A stretch of DNA of 63,879 nt from Flavobacteriales bacterium (GTDB taxonomy: Bacteria; Bacteroidota; Bacteroidia; Flavobacteriales; Weeksellaceae): positions 1 to 63,879 of the forward strand of contig CAAGLV010000241.1 in the NCBI GenBank assembly GCA_900770875.1. The letters run 5' to 3'. The position numbers and the translations under genes are program-made. The notes below the pieces were generated by a model. The model was not told the origin of the DNA, searched no databases, and saw only the letters and a program-made list of their open reading frames with translations. Shown here piece by piece: positions 42,596-51,609 of the stretch (positions are counted from its first letter, which is position 1; the number at the start of each line of letters is the position of its first letter).

Positions 42596-42603
42596 TAATT
42601 TTG
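42596..42603 (+). promoter_or_regulatory. -7 promoter box of the dcw cluster
   Basis: TAATTTTG matches TAnnTTTG, 13 nt before the mraZ start and just after the repeat array. Confidence 0.5.
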
Positions 42604-42616
42604 AAAAAATTATGTC

Positions 42617-43081
42617 ATGAATTCATTGTACGGAACATATGAATGTAAAGTTGATGCAAAAGGCCGACTTCCTTTTCCTGCAGGGATTAAGAAGCAATTG
42701 GTTGATTGTATGGAAGATGGCTTTGTAATTAAACGTTCCGTTTTTCAACAATGTTTGGAAATACATCCGATGAGTAATTGGCAAAAAATTATGAATGATT
42801 TAGGAAAACTGAATCGTTTTGTTAAAAAAAACAACGATTTTATTCGAATTTTTACTGCAGGTGTTAAAGTTGTAGAATTAGATGCGAATAATCGATTACA
42901 AATTTCGAAAGATTTGGTAAAATTTGCCAAAATAGATAAAGAAGTCGTTTTATCTTCGGCTGTCGATTTTATCGAAATTTGGGATAAATCGTTGTACGAA
43001 AGTATTATTAGTAATGTAGATGATGTTGATTTTGCTCAAATGGCAGAAGACATTATGGGAAAATTAAACGAAGATGAGTGA
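42617..43081 (+). CDS. mraZ: Transcriptional regulator MraZ
   Basis: A 154-aa DNA-binding protein of the AbrB/SpoVT fold that assembles as a ring and represses the dcw promoter. Two swapped-hairpin modules are visible: YECKVDAKGRLPFPAGIKKQL (about 6-26) and AGVKVVELDANNRLQISKDLV (about 82-102). The sequence is more divergent than proteobacterial MraZ but has the standard double-repeat layout and length. First gene of the division/cell-wall cluster; it overlaps rsmH by 8 nt. An ATG at 42612 is followed at once by a stop, so 42617 is the start. Confidence 0.93.
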   Translation: MNSLYGTYECKVDAKGRLPFPAGIKKQLVDCMEDGFVIKRSVFQQCLEIHPMSNWQKIMNDLGKLNRFVKKNNDFIRIFTAGVKVVELDANNRLQISKDLVKFAKIDKEVVLSSAVDFIEIWDKSLYESIISNVDDVDFAQMAEDIMGKLNEDE

Positions 43082-43982
43082 ATATCATAATCCAGTATTA
43101 TTAAAAGAAAGTGTAGATGCATTAATTATTGATGAATCGGGGATTTATGTAGATTGTACTTTTGGAGGTGGAGGCCATTCCAGAGAAATTGTTAGCCGAT
43201 TAAAAGAAGGAGGTAAATTATACTCGTTCGATCAAGATGAAGATGCTGTCAGAAATAAATTTGAGGATCCAAAATTCGAATTAATCGAACAAAATTTTAG
43301 ATTCTTAAAAAATAACTTACGTTTTCGTATGGTTCGCCAAATAGATGGCGTATTAGCCGATTTAGGCGTTTCTTCGCACCAATTTGATACGCCCGATCGT
43401 GGATTTTCTACGCGTTTTGATGGCGAATTAGATATGCGTATGAATCAAAACTCGAAATTATCAGCAAAAACAATCGTAAACGAATATGCCGAAGAAGATT
43501 TGGCTCGTATTTTTTACGATTATGGCGAGTTACAAGGATCTTATCGTTTAGCTAAAGAAATTATCAAAGCACGAGAAATAAAACCAATCGAAACAATCGA
43601 GGAATTAAAAGCAATATTTTCTTTTATCCCTAAAATGAAAGAAAATAAGTTTTTCGCTCAAATGTTTCAGGCGTTAAGAATCGAAGTAAACGACGAAATG
43701 GCTGCCTTAAAAGATATGTTAACACAATGTGCCGAGGTAATTAAACCAGGCGGGCGTTTAGTAATTATATCTTACCATTCGTTAGAAGATCGTTTAGTGA
43801 AACGATTTATTAAAAACGGAATGTTTGAAGGAGAACCAGAACGCGATATGTATGGGAATTGGTATGCGCCATTTAAACCATTACAATCAAAAGTAATTGT
43901 GCCAACACAAGACGAAATTAATGTAAATCCGCGCGCACGAAGTGCAAAAATGAGAATTGCTGTAAGAAACGAAAATGAGTAA
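43074..43982 (+). CDS. rsmH: 16S rRNA (cytosine1402-N4)-methyltransferase
   Basis: A 302-aa methyltransferase (MraW) that modifies C1402 in the ribosomal P site. SAM-binding motif YVDCTFGGGGHSREI lies at about 27-41. It is followed by VLADLGVSSHQFDTPDRGFS, LDMRMNQ, FFAQMFQALRIEVNDEM and IISYHSLEDRLVKRFIK, the last carrying the catalytic region. The C-terminus NPRARSAKMRIAVR is the family end. It overlaps mraZ and ftsL by 8 nt each, as expected for a coupled dcw operon. Confidence 0.95.
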   Translation: MSEYHNPVLLKESVDALIIDESGIYVDCTFGGGGHSREIVSRLKEGGKLYSFDQDEDAVRNKFEDPKFELIEQNFRFLKNNLRFRMVRQIDGVLADLGVSSHQFDTPDRGFSTRFDGELDMRMNQNSKLSAKTIVNEYAEEDLARIFYDYGELQGSYRLAKEIIKAREIKPIETIEELKAIFSFIPKMKENKFFAQMFQALRIEVNDEMAALKDMLTQCAEVIKPGGRLVIISYHSLEDRLVKRFIKNGMFEGEPERDMYGNWYAPFKPLQSKVIVPTQDEINVNPRARSAKMRIAVRNENE

Positions 43983-44358
43983 AACAGAGAATAAAAGAAA
44001 ACCAAAATTTGAAAAAATTAAGAAAGAGGATTTACCTTCTCGCGATACTTTTTTCAAGATTTTAGCCGGAGATTTCCTTACCAAATCAGGTTCGCAAGGA
44101 AATTGGCAGTTTATTTTATTTTTGGTTTTCTTAGCTTTTATCAGTATTTCGAGTTCGCATTGGGTTGATAAAAAAGTAGTTCAGATTAACCAATTACAAG
44201 AACGTGTAGAAGATTTAAGATCGCAATACACAGATAAGCATCGCAATTTAATGCGTATGCAATTAGAAACAGAAGTTATAAGTAAAACAGAAATGTACGG
44301 TTTTAAAATTCCAGATAAACAACCGTATTTTATAGTAGAAAAAATTGATGAACGATAA
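43975..44358 (+). CDS. ftsL: FtsL-like cell division protein
   Basis: A 127-aa bitopic protein. A basic cytoplasmic tail (about 1-40) precedes one membrane span (about 46-62, FILFLVFLAFISISSS), then a periplasmic coiled coil (about 68-110, VDKKVVQINQLQERVEDLRS and MRMQLETEV). Position between rsmH and ftsI, size and topology identify it as the FtsL equivalent that bridges FtsQ/FtsB and the FtsWI synthase; sequence similarity to FtsL is always low. It overlaps rsmH by 8 nt and ftsI by 11 nt. Confidence 0.85.
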   Translation: MSKTENKRKPKFEKIKKEDLPSRDTFFKILAGDFLTKSGSQGNWQFILFLVFLAFISISSSHWVDKKVVQINQLQERVEDLRSQYTDKHRNLMRMQLETEVISKTEMYGFKIPDKQPYFIVEKIDER

Positions 44359-46327
44359 TAAAAAATGGATAGTAATTAAAGGTTGGGTGTTCGCTAGTTT
44401 ACTAGCGATGTGGGCTCTTGCTATCATTTTTTTTATGTTTAGAATCAACGTAATCGAAGGTGAAGAGTTAGAAGCTTTTGCTGCTAAAAATAACTTTAGA
44501 TTATCAACCGAAGAAGCCGAAAGAGGAAATCTTTACGCATCTAATGGTGCATTAATGGCAACAACGGTAACTAAACATAACATATATATCGATTTAGTTT
44601 CTATTAAAGATGATTTATTTAAAGAAAATGTTGGAGCATTATCAGATTCTTTAGGAAAGATGTTTGATAAAAGTCCAGCTCATTTTTTCGAGAAATTAAA
44701 TAGAGAGAAAGAAAAGAAAAACCGCTATATGTTACTGGTTAAAGGATTGGATTACGAAGAATATCAACGTATTCGTAAATTTCCGATCTTTAACAAAGGA
44801 CAAAATAAAGGAGGATTTATTCACGAAACCGAATCTAAAAGAGAATTAATCGTATCAGATATCGGTGCTCGTACAATTGGTTACGACGACAGCAGAGGTA
44901 AAGTTGGGTTAGAAGGCGCTTATAGCGATTTTTTAACCGGAACCGAAGGGCGTCGTTGGGAACAATTTATGGGACGTGGTAAATGGAAACCATTTAAACA
45001 ATGGGAACAAGAGCCTAAAGCAGGTGCATCTGTTTATACTACAATTGATGCCGATTTACAAATGATTTCTTATGATGCATTATACAAGCAACTTTCTGCT
45101 TTTGATGCACAACATGGTAGTGTGGTTGTAATGGAAGTTGCAACAGGAAAAGTAAGAGCAATTGTTAATTTAACGCGCAGAGATGATGGTACTTATGTAG
45201 ACGATTATAATTACGCTGTGGGCGAAGCTGCCGAACCAGGTTCTACTTTTAAAGCTGTTTCTATTCTTATTGGAATGAATGACGGTTATCTTACAAAAGA
45301 TACAAAAGTAGAAACGGGTGGAGGTGTTTATAAATTATACAATCGTAAAATTACCGACTCGCATGCAAATGGAACTTTAACAGTTGATGGTGTAATTAAA
45401 AAATCATCAAACATTGGTACGGCAAAATTAATCAACGAATATTATACTTCGCAACCAGATAAATTCTTCAAGACATTAGAAAAGTGGAATCTTACAAAAC
45501 CATTAGGTGTTGATATTCCGGGAGAAGCTAAGCCTGTTATGCATAAGCCAGATTCTAAATCGTGGTCTAATGTTACTTTACCAGTTATGTCGTATGGTTA
45601 CGGCGTAAATCTTACTCCTATACAATTAGTTACATTTTATAATGCTATTGCAAATAACGGTAAAATGGTAAAACCTCTTTTTATGGATAAAATTACCAAA
45701 AAAGGGGAAGAAGAAGATGTTACTTTCGAGCCTGTTGTATTAGTAGAACAATTAACATCTCCAGAAAACATTAAGGCGATGCAAGAAATGTTAAAAGGAG
45801 CTGTTACAGAAGGTACAGCTAAATTAATACACACAGATAATTACGAAATTGCAGGTAAAACAGGTACAGCGCGTGTTGAGTATTGGAAAAAAGATCAAGG
45901 TATGCAATACCGTGCATCTTTTGCTGGATATTTCCCTGCAGATAAGCCAAAATATTCGTGTATTGTAGTTGTGCATAAACCAAATCCAGCAAAAGGATAT
46001 TACGGAGGAGGAGTAACTGCACCTGTGTTTAAAAAGATTGCCGATTGGGTATATTCAAAAACTCCCATACCTTTGCCAGCCGAAATAAAAAATTCCGGAA
46101 AGAAAATGATTAATAACTTTGCAAAAGAATCTACGATTAATGTAAGCAAAGTAAAAAATATAGTACCAAACGTGTTGGGATATTCGGGTTCTAAAGCAGT
46201 TCCGGTTTTAGAAAACTTAGGATTAGATGTACGTTATTCGGGTATTGGTCGTGTAACAAATCAATCCATTCCGGCAGGAACAAGATTTAAAAAAGGTGAA
46301 ACAATTTATTTAATGTTAGAGAGATGA
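44348..46327 (+). CDS. ftsI: Septal peptidoglycan transpeptidase FtsI (PBP3) with PASTA domain
   Basis: A 659-aa class B penicillin-binding protein. One N-terminal membrane anchor (about 12-32), a pedestal/dimerisation domain (about 50-240), and a transpeptidase domain (about 250-580) with all active-site motifs: STFK (Ser near 300), SSN (near 354) and KTGT (near 505). Residues about 597-659 are a PASTA domain (VPNVLGYSGSKAVPVLENLG), common in Bacteroidota and Firmicutes but absent in E. coli. The ATG at 44348 is chosen over the TTG one codon upstream. It overlaps ftsL by 11 nt and murE by 4. Confidence 0.95.
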   Translation: MNDNKKWIVIKGWVFASLLAMWALAIIFFMFRINVIEGEELEAFAAKNNFRLSTEEAERGNLYASNGALMATTVTKHNIYIDLVSIKDDLFKENVGALSDSLGKMFDKSPAHFFEKLNREKEKKNRYMLLVKGLDYEEYQRIRKFPIFNKGQNKGGFIHETESKRELIVSDIGARTIGYDDSRGKVGLEGAYSDFLTGTEGRRWEQFMGRGKWKPFKQWEQEPKAGASVYTTIDADLQMISYDALYKQLSAFDAQHGSVVVMEVATGKVRAIVNLTRRDDGTYVDDYNYAVGEAAEPGSTFKAVSILIGMNDGYLTKDTKVETGGGVYKLYNRKITDSHANGTLTVDGVIKKSSNIGTAKLINEYYTSQPDKFFKTLEKWNLTKPLGVDIPGEAKPVMHKPDSKSWSNVTLPVMSYGYGVNLTPIQLVTFYNAIANNGKMVKPLFMDKITKKGEEEDVTFEPVVLVEQLTSPENIKAMQEMLKGAVTEGTAKLIHTDNYEIAGKTGTARVEYWKKDQGMQYRASFAGYFPADKPKYSCIVVVHKPNPAKGYYGGGVTAPVFKKIADWVYSKTPIPLPAEIKNSGKKMINNFAKESTINVSKVKNIVPNVLGYSGSKAVPVLENLGLDVRYSGIGRVTNQSIPAGTRFKKGETIYLMLER

Positions 46328-47787
46328 GAAATTTAAAAGACTTATTATATGGTGTCTCAATCTCGCAAACTGTAGGGCGCGTTGATGTTCAGGTTGAAGA
46401 GATACAGTTTGATTCAAGAAATATAAAAACAAACGATGTCTTTGTTGCTGTAAAAGGAGTAACAGTAGACGGACATAATTATATAGAAAAGGCGATTTCG
46501 TTAGGCGCTAAAGTAATTGTATGCGAAGAATTACCAGTTAATACACAAGCAGAAATTACGTACATCCAAGTAGCAAATGCACAAATTGCATTAGGAGTAT
46601 TAGCTTCTAACTTTTACGATAATCCAACCAAAGATTTAAAATTAGTTGGTGTTACAGGTACAAATGGTAAAACAACTACAACAACTTTATTGTACGAGTT
46701 ATTCACAAAATTAGGATATGCTTGTGCATTAATTTCTACCATAAAAATTGTAATCGATGGCGAAGTAATTCCTTCAACTCACACAACGCCAGATATCTTA
46801 ACGTTAAATAAAATGTTTAGAGAAGCTGTTAATCGTGGTTGCGAGTTTGCTTTTATGGAAGTAAGTTCGCACGGAATTCATCAAAATCGCATTGCTGGCC
46901 TACATTTTGCGGTAGCTGGCTTCAATAACATTACACACGATCATTTAGATTATCATAAAACATTTGCGAATTACATTGCAGCAAAAAAGAAATTTTTCGA
47001 CGATTTACCAAAATCAGCTGTAGCAATAACAAACCTTGATGATAAAAATGGTTTAGTAATGTTACAAAATACAATTGCAACTAAAAAAACATACGCATTA
47101 CGTACCGATGCCGATTTTAAAGCTAAAATTATCGAAAATCAGTTTGATGGAATGTTGTTAGAATTTAACGGGAAAGAATTCTGGACTTCGTTAATCGGAC
47201 GATTTAATGCTTATAATTTATTAGAAGTTTACGCTATTGCAACAATTTTAGGACAAGACGAATTACAAGTTTTAACAGCATTAAGCACATTAAAAAATGT
47301 AGATGGTCGTTTTCAGACGTTTAAAACACAATCAGGTATTGTAATCATTGTAGATTATGCTCACACGCCAGATGCTTTAGAAAATGTTTTAAATACCATT
47401 GAAGCAATCCGAACTAAAAACGAAAAACTAATTACTGTTGTAGGTTGTGGAGGCGATCGCGATAAAACAAAACGTCCAGAAATGGCCGATATCGCGAGCG
47501 AACAATCGCAAGTTGCAATATTTACATCAGACAATCCACGTACCGAAGATCCTGAAGTGATTTTACAAGAAATGGAAGCTGGTGTAAAACCACAATTTTA
47601 TAACCGAACGCTAAAAATTACCGATCGTAAAGAAGCAATTAAAACAGCGTTAAAGATGGCCGAACCAAACGATATTATTTTAATCGCAGGTAAGGGACAC
47701 GAAACCTATCAGGAAATTAACGGAGTAAAATCTCATTTTTCTGATTTAGAAGTAGCAACAGAATTAAGTCAATTATTGAACAAGTAA
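46324..47787 (+). CDS. murE: UDP-MurNAc-L-Ala-D-Glu:meso-DAP ligase
   Basis: A 487-aa Mur ligase that adds the third residue of the peptide stem. ATP-binding loop GVTGTNGKTTTTTL is at about 110-123. The carbamylated-Lys region appears in EVSSHGIHQNRI and NNITHDHLDYH. The substrate-selecting motif is DNPR (about 403-406, in FTSDNPRTEDP), which indicates meso-diaminopimelate rather than lysine, as expected for a Gram-negative wall. GKGHETYQE closes the domain. Its start overlaps ftsI by 4 nt and mraY begins one base after its stop. Confidence 0.95.
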   Translation: MRNLKDLLYGVSISQTVGRVDVQVEEIQFDSRNIKTNDVFVAVKGVTVDGHNYIEKAISLGAKVIVCEELPVNTQAEITYIQVANAQIALGVLASNFYDNPTKDLKLVGVTGTNGKTTTTTLLYELFTKLGYACALISTIKIVIDGEVIPSTHTTPDILTLNKMFREAVNRGCEFAFMEVSSHGIHQNRIAGLHFAVAGFNNITHDHLDYHKTFANYIAAKKKFFDDLPKSAVAITNLDDKNGLVMLQNTIATKKTYALRTDADFKAKIIENQFDGMLLEFNGKEFWTSLIGRFNAYNLLEVYAIATILGQDELQVLTALSTLKNVDGRFQTFKTQSGIVIIVDYAHTPDALENVLNTIEAIRTKNEKLITVVGCGGDRDKTKRPEMADIASEQSQVAIFTSDNPRTEDPEVILQEMEAGVKPQFYNRTLKITDRKEAIKTALKMAEPNDIILIAGKGHETYQEINGVKSHFSDLEVATELSQLLNK

Positions 47788-47788
47788 C

Positions 47789-49015
47789 ATGTTATATTAT
47801 TTATTTGATTATTTAAACCAACTAAACATTCCAGGAGCACGCATGTTCCAATACACATCATTCCGTGCAGGTATGGCCATTTTATTAGGAATGTTTATTA
47901 GTTTATATTACGGGAAACATATCATCAATTTTTTACGTCGTAAACAAATGGGTGAAATTGTTCGCGATTTAGGATTAAAAGGACAAGTAGAAAAAGCGGG
48001 TACACCAACAATGGGAGGTGTAATCATCATATTATCTATTTTAATCCCAGTATTATTATTTGCCAAGTTAGATAATATTTACATCATCATTCTACTTATA
48101 TCAACCATTTGGCTTGGTGCAATTGGTTTTTTAGACGATTATATAAAAGTATTTAAAAAGAATAAAGAAGGATTAAAAGGAAAATTTAAAGTTGTAGGTC
48201 AAATTGGGTTAGGAGTTGTTGTTGGTACAATGCTTTATTTTAGTAACGATGTTACCGTAAAACACCAAATCGATCGTGCCGATAAAGTAACAGCTTTAGA
48301 GTATAAACAAGTAAAATTTGGAGAAGAAGAAAAAAGTTTAGATACAACGATGCCATTCGTAAAAGGAAACGAATTTAATTATTCGGATATTTTATTTTGG
48401 ATGGATAACAATAGCAAAGCTGTTTGGGGAGGAGTTGTATTTGTAATCGCAGTAATTTTTATCATCACAGCCGTATCAAACGGAGCCAATTTAACAGATG
48501 GTATTGATGGTTTAGCTGCCGGAACTTCGGCTGTAATTCTTTGCGCAATTGCATTGTTTATTTTTGTATCGGGTAATATTATTTTCGCCGACTATTTAAA
48601 TATTATGTTTATTCCACGTTCCGAAGAAGTCTTAATTTTCTGTGGAGCATTTTTAGGCGCATTAATCGGATTTATTTGGTATAATACCTATCCAGCACAA
48701 GTATTTATGGGCGATACAGGTAGTTTAACAATTGGTGGATTAATCGCTGTTTTAGCAATTATTTTACGTAAAGAGTTGTTGTTACCAATTTTATGTGGAA
48801 TCTTTTTCGCAGAAAACTTATCGGTTGTATTACAAGTAGGATATTTTAAATATACTAAAAAGAAATATGGAGAAGGTCGTCGTATTTTCTTAATGTCGCC
48901 TTTACATCACCATTATCAAAAATTAGGATATCACGAATCTAAAATCGTGGTTCGTGCCATTATCATCGGAATTATTTTAGCCGTAGTTGCTGTAATTACA
49001 TTAAAAATTAGATAA
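47789..49015 (+). CDS. mraY: Phospho-MurNAc-pentapeptide transferase
   Basis: A 408-aa ten-span inner-membrane enzyme that moves phospho-MurNAc-pentapeptide onto undecaprenyl phosphate, giving lipid I. Family motifs: GTPTMGGVIII, the Asp-rich IGFLDDYIKV, ANLTDGIDGLAAGTSA, FMGDTGSLTIGG and the cytoplasmic His loop MSPLHHHYQKLG. An insertion of about 55 residues (about 155-210, polar) between spans is longer than in E. coli MraY and usual for Bacteroidota. It sits between murE and murD with 1- and 7-nt gaps. Confidence 0.96.
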   Translation: MLYYLFDYLNQLNIPGARMFQYTSFRAGMAILLGMFISLYYGKHIINFLRRKQMGEIVRDLGLKGQVEKAGTPTMGGVIIILSILIPVLLFAKLDNIYIIILLISTIWLGAIGFLDDYIKVFKKNKEGLKGKFKVVGQIGLGVVVGTMLYFSNDVTVKHQIDRADKVTALEYKQVKFGEEEKSLDTTMPFVKGNEFNYSDILFWMDNNSKAVWGGVVFVIAVIFIITAVSNGANLTDGIDGLAAGTSAVILCAIALFIFVSGNIIFADYLNIMFIPRSEEVLIFCGAFLGALIGFIWYNTYPAQVFMGDTGSLTIGGLIAVLAIILRKELLLPILCGIFFAENLSVVLQVGYFKYTKKKYGEGRRIFLMSPLHHHYQKLGYHESKIVVRAIIIGIILAVVAVITLKIR

Positions 49016-49022
49016 GCTAATT

Positions 49023-50354
49023 ATGAAAAGATTAGTTGTTTTAGGAGGTGGAGAAAGCGGTGTAGGAACAGCCATCTTAGGAAAAAAAGAAAATTTTGAT
49101 GTCTTTTTATCAGACAGAGGAGCCATCAAAGATAAATATAAAGCCATCTTGGAAGAGCACGGAATTGCTTACGAAGAAGGACAACATACAGAAGAATTAA
49201 TTCTGAATGCCGATATCGTAATGAAAAGTCCAGGTATTCCTAAAAAAGCTGAACTGATTCAGAAATTAAAAGAGAAAGGGATCTCGGTAATTTCTGAAAT
49301 CGAATTTGCTTCTCGTTACACAGATGCAAAAATCGTTGCAATAACAGGATCTAATGGTAAAACTACAACAGCTAGTTTAATGTACCATATCCTAAAGCAA
49401 GCTGGATTAAATGTTGGTTTAGGTGGAAACATAGGGACAAGTTTCGCTCTACTTGTTGCTAAAGAACAATACGACTATTTTGTATTAGAAATTAGTAGCT
49501 TTCAGTTAGATGATATCGAAACGTTTAAACCTTATATTTCGATCTTATTAAACATTACACCAGATCATTTAGACGAGTATGATTATAGCTTTGATAAATA
49601 TGCTCAGTCTAAATTCAGAATCACTGAAAACCAAGACGAAAATGATTATTTTATTTACAATCTAGATGATCCAAAAACAATGGAGATGATTGGAAATTAT
49701 CAAATTCGTGCCAACCAAAAACCATTCTCTATGGAAGATGCAAATCAAGATTCTTATGCGAATGATGAGTTCTTTTTTATAGACAAATCTAACACAGGAT
49801 TTTCGATGAATATCGAAGAACTTAGTTTAATGGGAAAACACAATGTTTCTAACTCTTTAGCTGCTGCAACAGCCGCAAATATTTTAAAGATTAAAAACGA
49901 AGACATTAAAAAAAGCTTAATATCGTTTAAATCTGTCGAACACAGATTAGAGCCTGTTTTAACCATTAAAGGAGTAGAATACATTAACGATTCTAAAGCA
50001 ACCAATGTAAATGCAACATATTTTGCTTTAGAAAGTATGAAAAAACCTGTTGTTTGGATTGTAGGAGGAAAAGACAAAGGAAACGATTACAACGAGATTT
50101 TACCTTTTGTTAAAAGCAAAGTAAAAGCAATTGTTTGTTTAGGTTTACACAACGAAAAAATTGTTGAATTTTTTGAGCCTTACATCCAAACTATTATCGA
50201 AACCAATACTATTGAAGATTGTGTAAGACAATCGTATCAACAAGCAGAAAAAGGAGATGTTGTTTTATTATCGCCAGCTTGTGCAAGTTTCGATTTATTT
50301 AACGGATACGAAGACCGTGGAAATCAATTTAAAGAACAAGTCCGAAAATTATAG
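49023..50354 (+). CDS. murD: UDP-MurNAc-L-alanine:D-glutamate ligase
   Basis: A 443-aa Mur ligase adding D-Glu to UDP-MurNAc-L-Ala. The N-terminal Rossmann part begins RLVVLGGGESGVGTAIL. The ATP loop ITGSNGKTTTASLMYHIL is at about 109-126, followed by VLEISSFQLDDIETF, NITPDHLDEYDYSFDKYA, VEHRLEPV, INDSKATNVNAT and the late LLSPACASFDLF. All are canonical. A 43-nt gap separates it from ftsW, the largest gap within the cluster; I see no convincing promoter in it. Confidence 0.96.
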   Translation: MKRLVVLGGGESGVGTAILGKKENFDVFLSDRGAIKDKYKAILEEHGIAYEEGQHTEELILNADIVMKSPGIPKKAELIQKLKEKGISVISEIEFASRYTDAKIVAITGSNGKTTTASLMYHILKQAGLNVGLGGNIGTSFALLVAKEQYDYFVLEISSFQLDDIETFKPYISILLNITPDHLDEYDYSFDKYAQSKFRITENQDENDYFIYNLDDPKTMEMIGNYQIRANQKPFSMEDANQDSYANDEFFFIDKSNTGFSMNIEELSLMGKHNVSNSLAAATAANILKIKNEDIKKSLISFKSVEHRLEPVLTIKGVEYINDSKATNVNATYFALESMKKPVVWIVGGKDKGNDYNEILPFVKSKVKAIVCLGLHNEKIVEFFEPYIQTIIETNTIEDCVRQSYQQAEKGDVVLLSPACASFDLFNGYEDRGNQFKEQVRKL

Positions 50355-50397
50355 CATAACATAAATCTAACTAAAACTAACTTAACGCATATTTTGA

Positions 50398-51609
50398 ATG
50401 GCGACATTTATTCAAAAATATTTTAAAGGTGATAAACCTTTATGGTCTTTTATTTTAGTATTGGCCATATTTTCTTTCTTACCTGTATATTCGGCAAGTT
50501 CAAACTTGGTATATACGGTAGGTACAGGAACGGTTTTTTCCCACTTATTAAAACATGCTTTTTTCTTATTTGTAGGGATTTTAATTATTCTATTAATACA
50601 AAAAGTAGATTATCGCTATTTTGGCATTTTTGCCTTAACAGCAGTAATCCTCTTGTTTTTTTTACTATTATTTACTTTAGTACAAGGACAAACCATTGGA
50701 GGAGCAAATGCTTCGCGTTGGATTATGATTCCTGGTATCGGAGTTGGTATACAACCATCAACCATAGCTTCGCAAGCATTATTAATATATATAGCTCGTT
50801 TTTTAACAAAACATCGTGGTAAAGAGTACAATTGGAAAATAGTATCTATTCAATTATTACTTCCAATGTTTGCTATTATTGGAGCTATTTTTCCATCAAA
50901 TGGATCTACAGCTTTAATGTTAGCTGTAATGAGTGGAATGCTATTGCTAATCGGTGGATTTCCTATAAAATATTTATCTGTAATAGGTGCAATTGGTGCA
51001 GCTGCCATTACAATATTTATTTGGGTGGCATTAACATTTTCAGATCAGTTTTCAAATAACCGTGTACATACGTGGATGTCTCGTATCGAAAAATTTACTT
51101 CGGATGATGCTCAAACAACGTTAGAGTCGTATCAAGTATTACATGCAAAAGCAGCAATAGCAAGAGGATTAAGCGAAATGTCGGGACCAGGTAAAAGTGT
51201 TTTTAAACAAACTTTACCTCAATCCTCATCCGATTTTATCTTTGCTATTATTGTAGAAGAATATGGAGCAATTGGAGCCATTTTATTAATCGGAACTTTT
51301 TTAGTAATCCTGTTTCGTATTTGTGTTATCGCATCAAAAATACATACGGTATTTGGTACATTATTGGTTTTTGCTGTTGGGATACCAATCATATTTCAGG
51401 CAATGATTAACATGGCTGTTGCCGTAAATTTAATTCCCGTTACAGGACAACCATTACCAATGATTAGTTATGGTGGTACTGCTATGTGGATGACATGTGT
51501 TTCTTTTGGAATTATTTTAAGTGTAAGTACACAAATAAAAACAAAAGAAGAATTAGAAGAAGAACGAAAAAAATATATAAATCAAGATGACATCGAAGAT
51601 ATCGCCTAA
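50398..51609 (+). CDS. ftsW: Septal peptidoglycan glycosyltransferase FtsW
   Basis: A 403-aa SEDS-family polymerase of ten membrane spans that builds glycan strands at the septum together with FtsI. Signature segments: GANASRWIMIPGIGVGIQPSTIA, the conserved periplasmic loop SSSDFIFAIIVEEYGAIG with the essential acidic residue, and the late NLIPVTGQPLPMISYGGTAM. The C-terminus is a charged cytoplasmic tail. The murG start lies 23 nt inside its end, so the two are translationally linked. Confidence 0.95.
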   Translation: MATFIQKYFKGDKPLWSFILVLAIFSFLPVYSASSNLVYTVGTGTVFSHLLKHAFFLFVGILIILLIQKVDYRYFGIFALTAVILLFFLLLFTLVQGQTIGGANASRWIMIPGIGVGIQPSTIASQALLIYIARFLTKHRGKEYNWKIVSIQLLLPMFAIIGAIFPSNGSTALMLAVMSGMLLLIGGFPIKYLSVIGAIGAAAITIFIWVALTFSDQFSNNRVHTWMSRIEKFTSDDAQTTLESYQVLHAKAAIARGLSEMSGPGKSVFKQTLPQSSSDFIFAIIVEEYGAIGAILLIGTFLVILFRICVIASKIHTVFGTLLVFAVGIPIIFQAMINMAVAVNLIPVTGQPLPMISYGGTAMWMTCVSFGIILSVSTQIKTKEELEEERKKYINQDDIEDIA

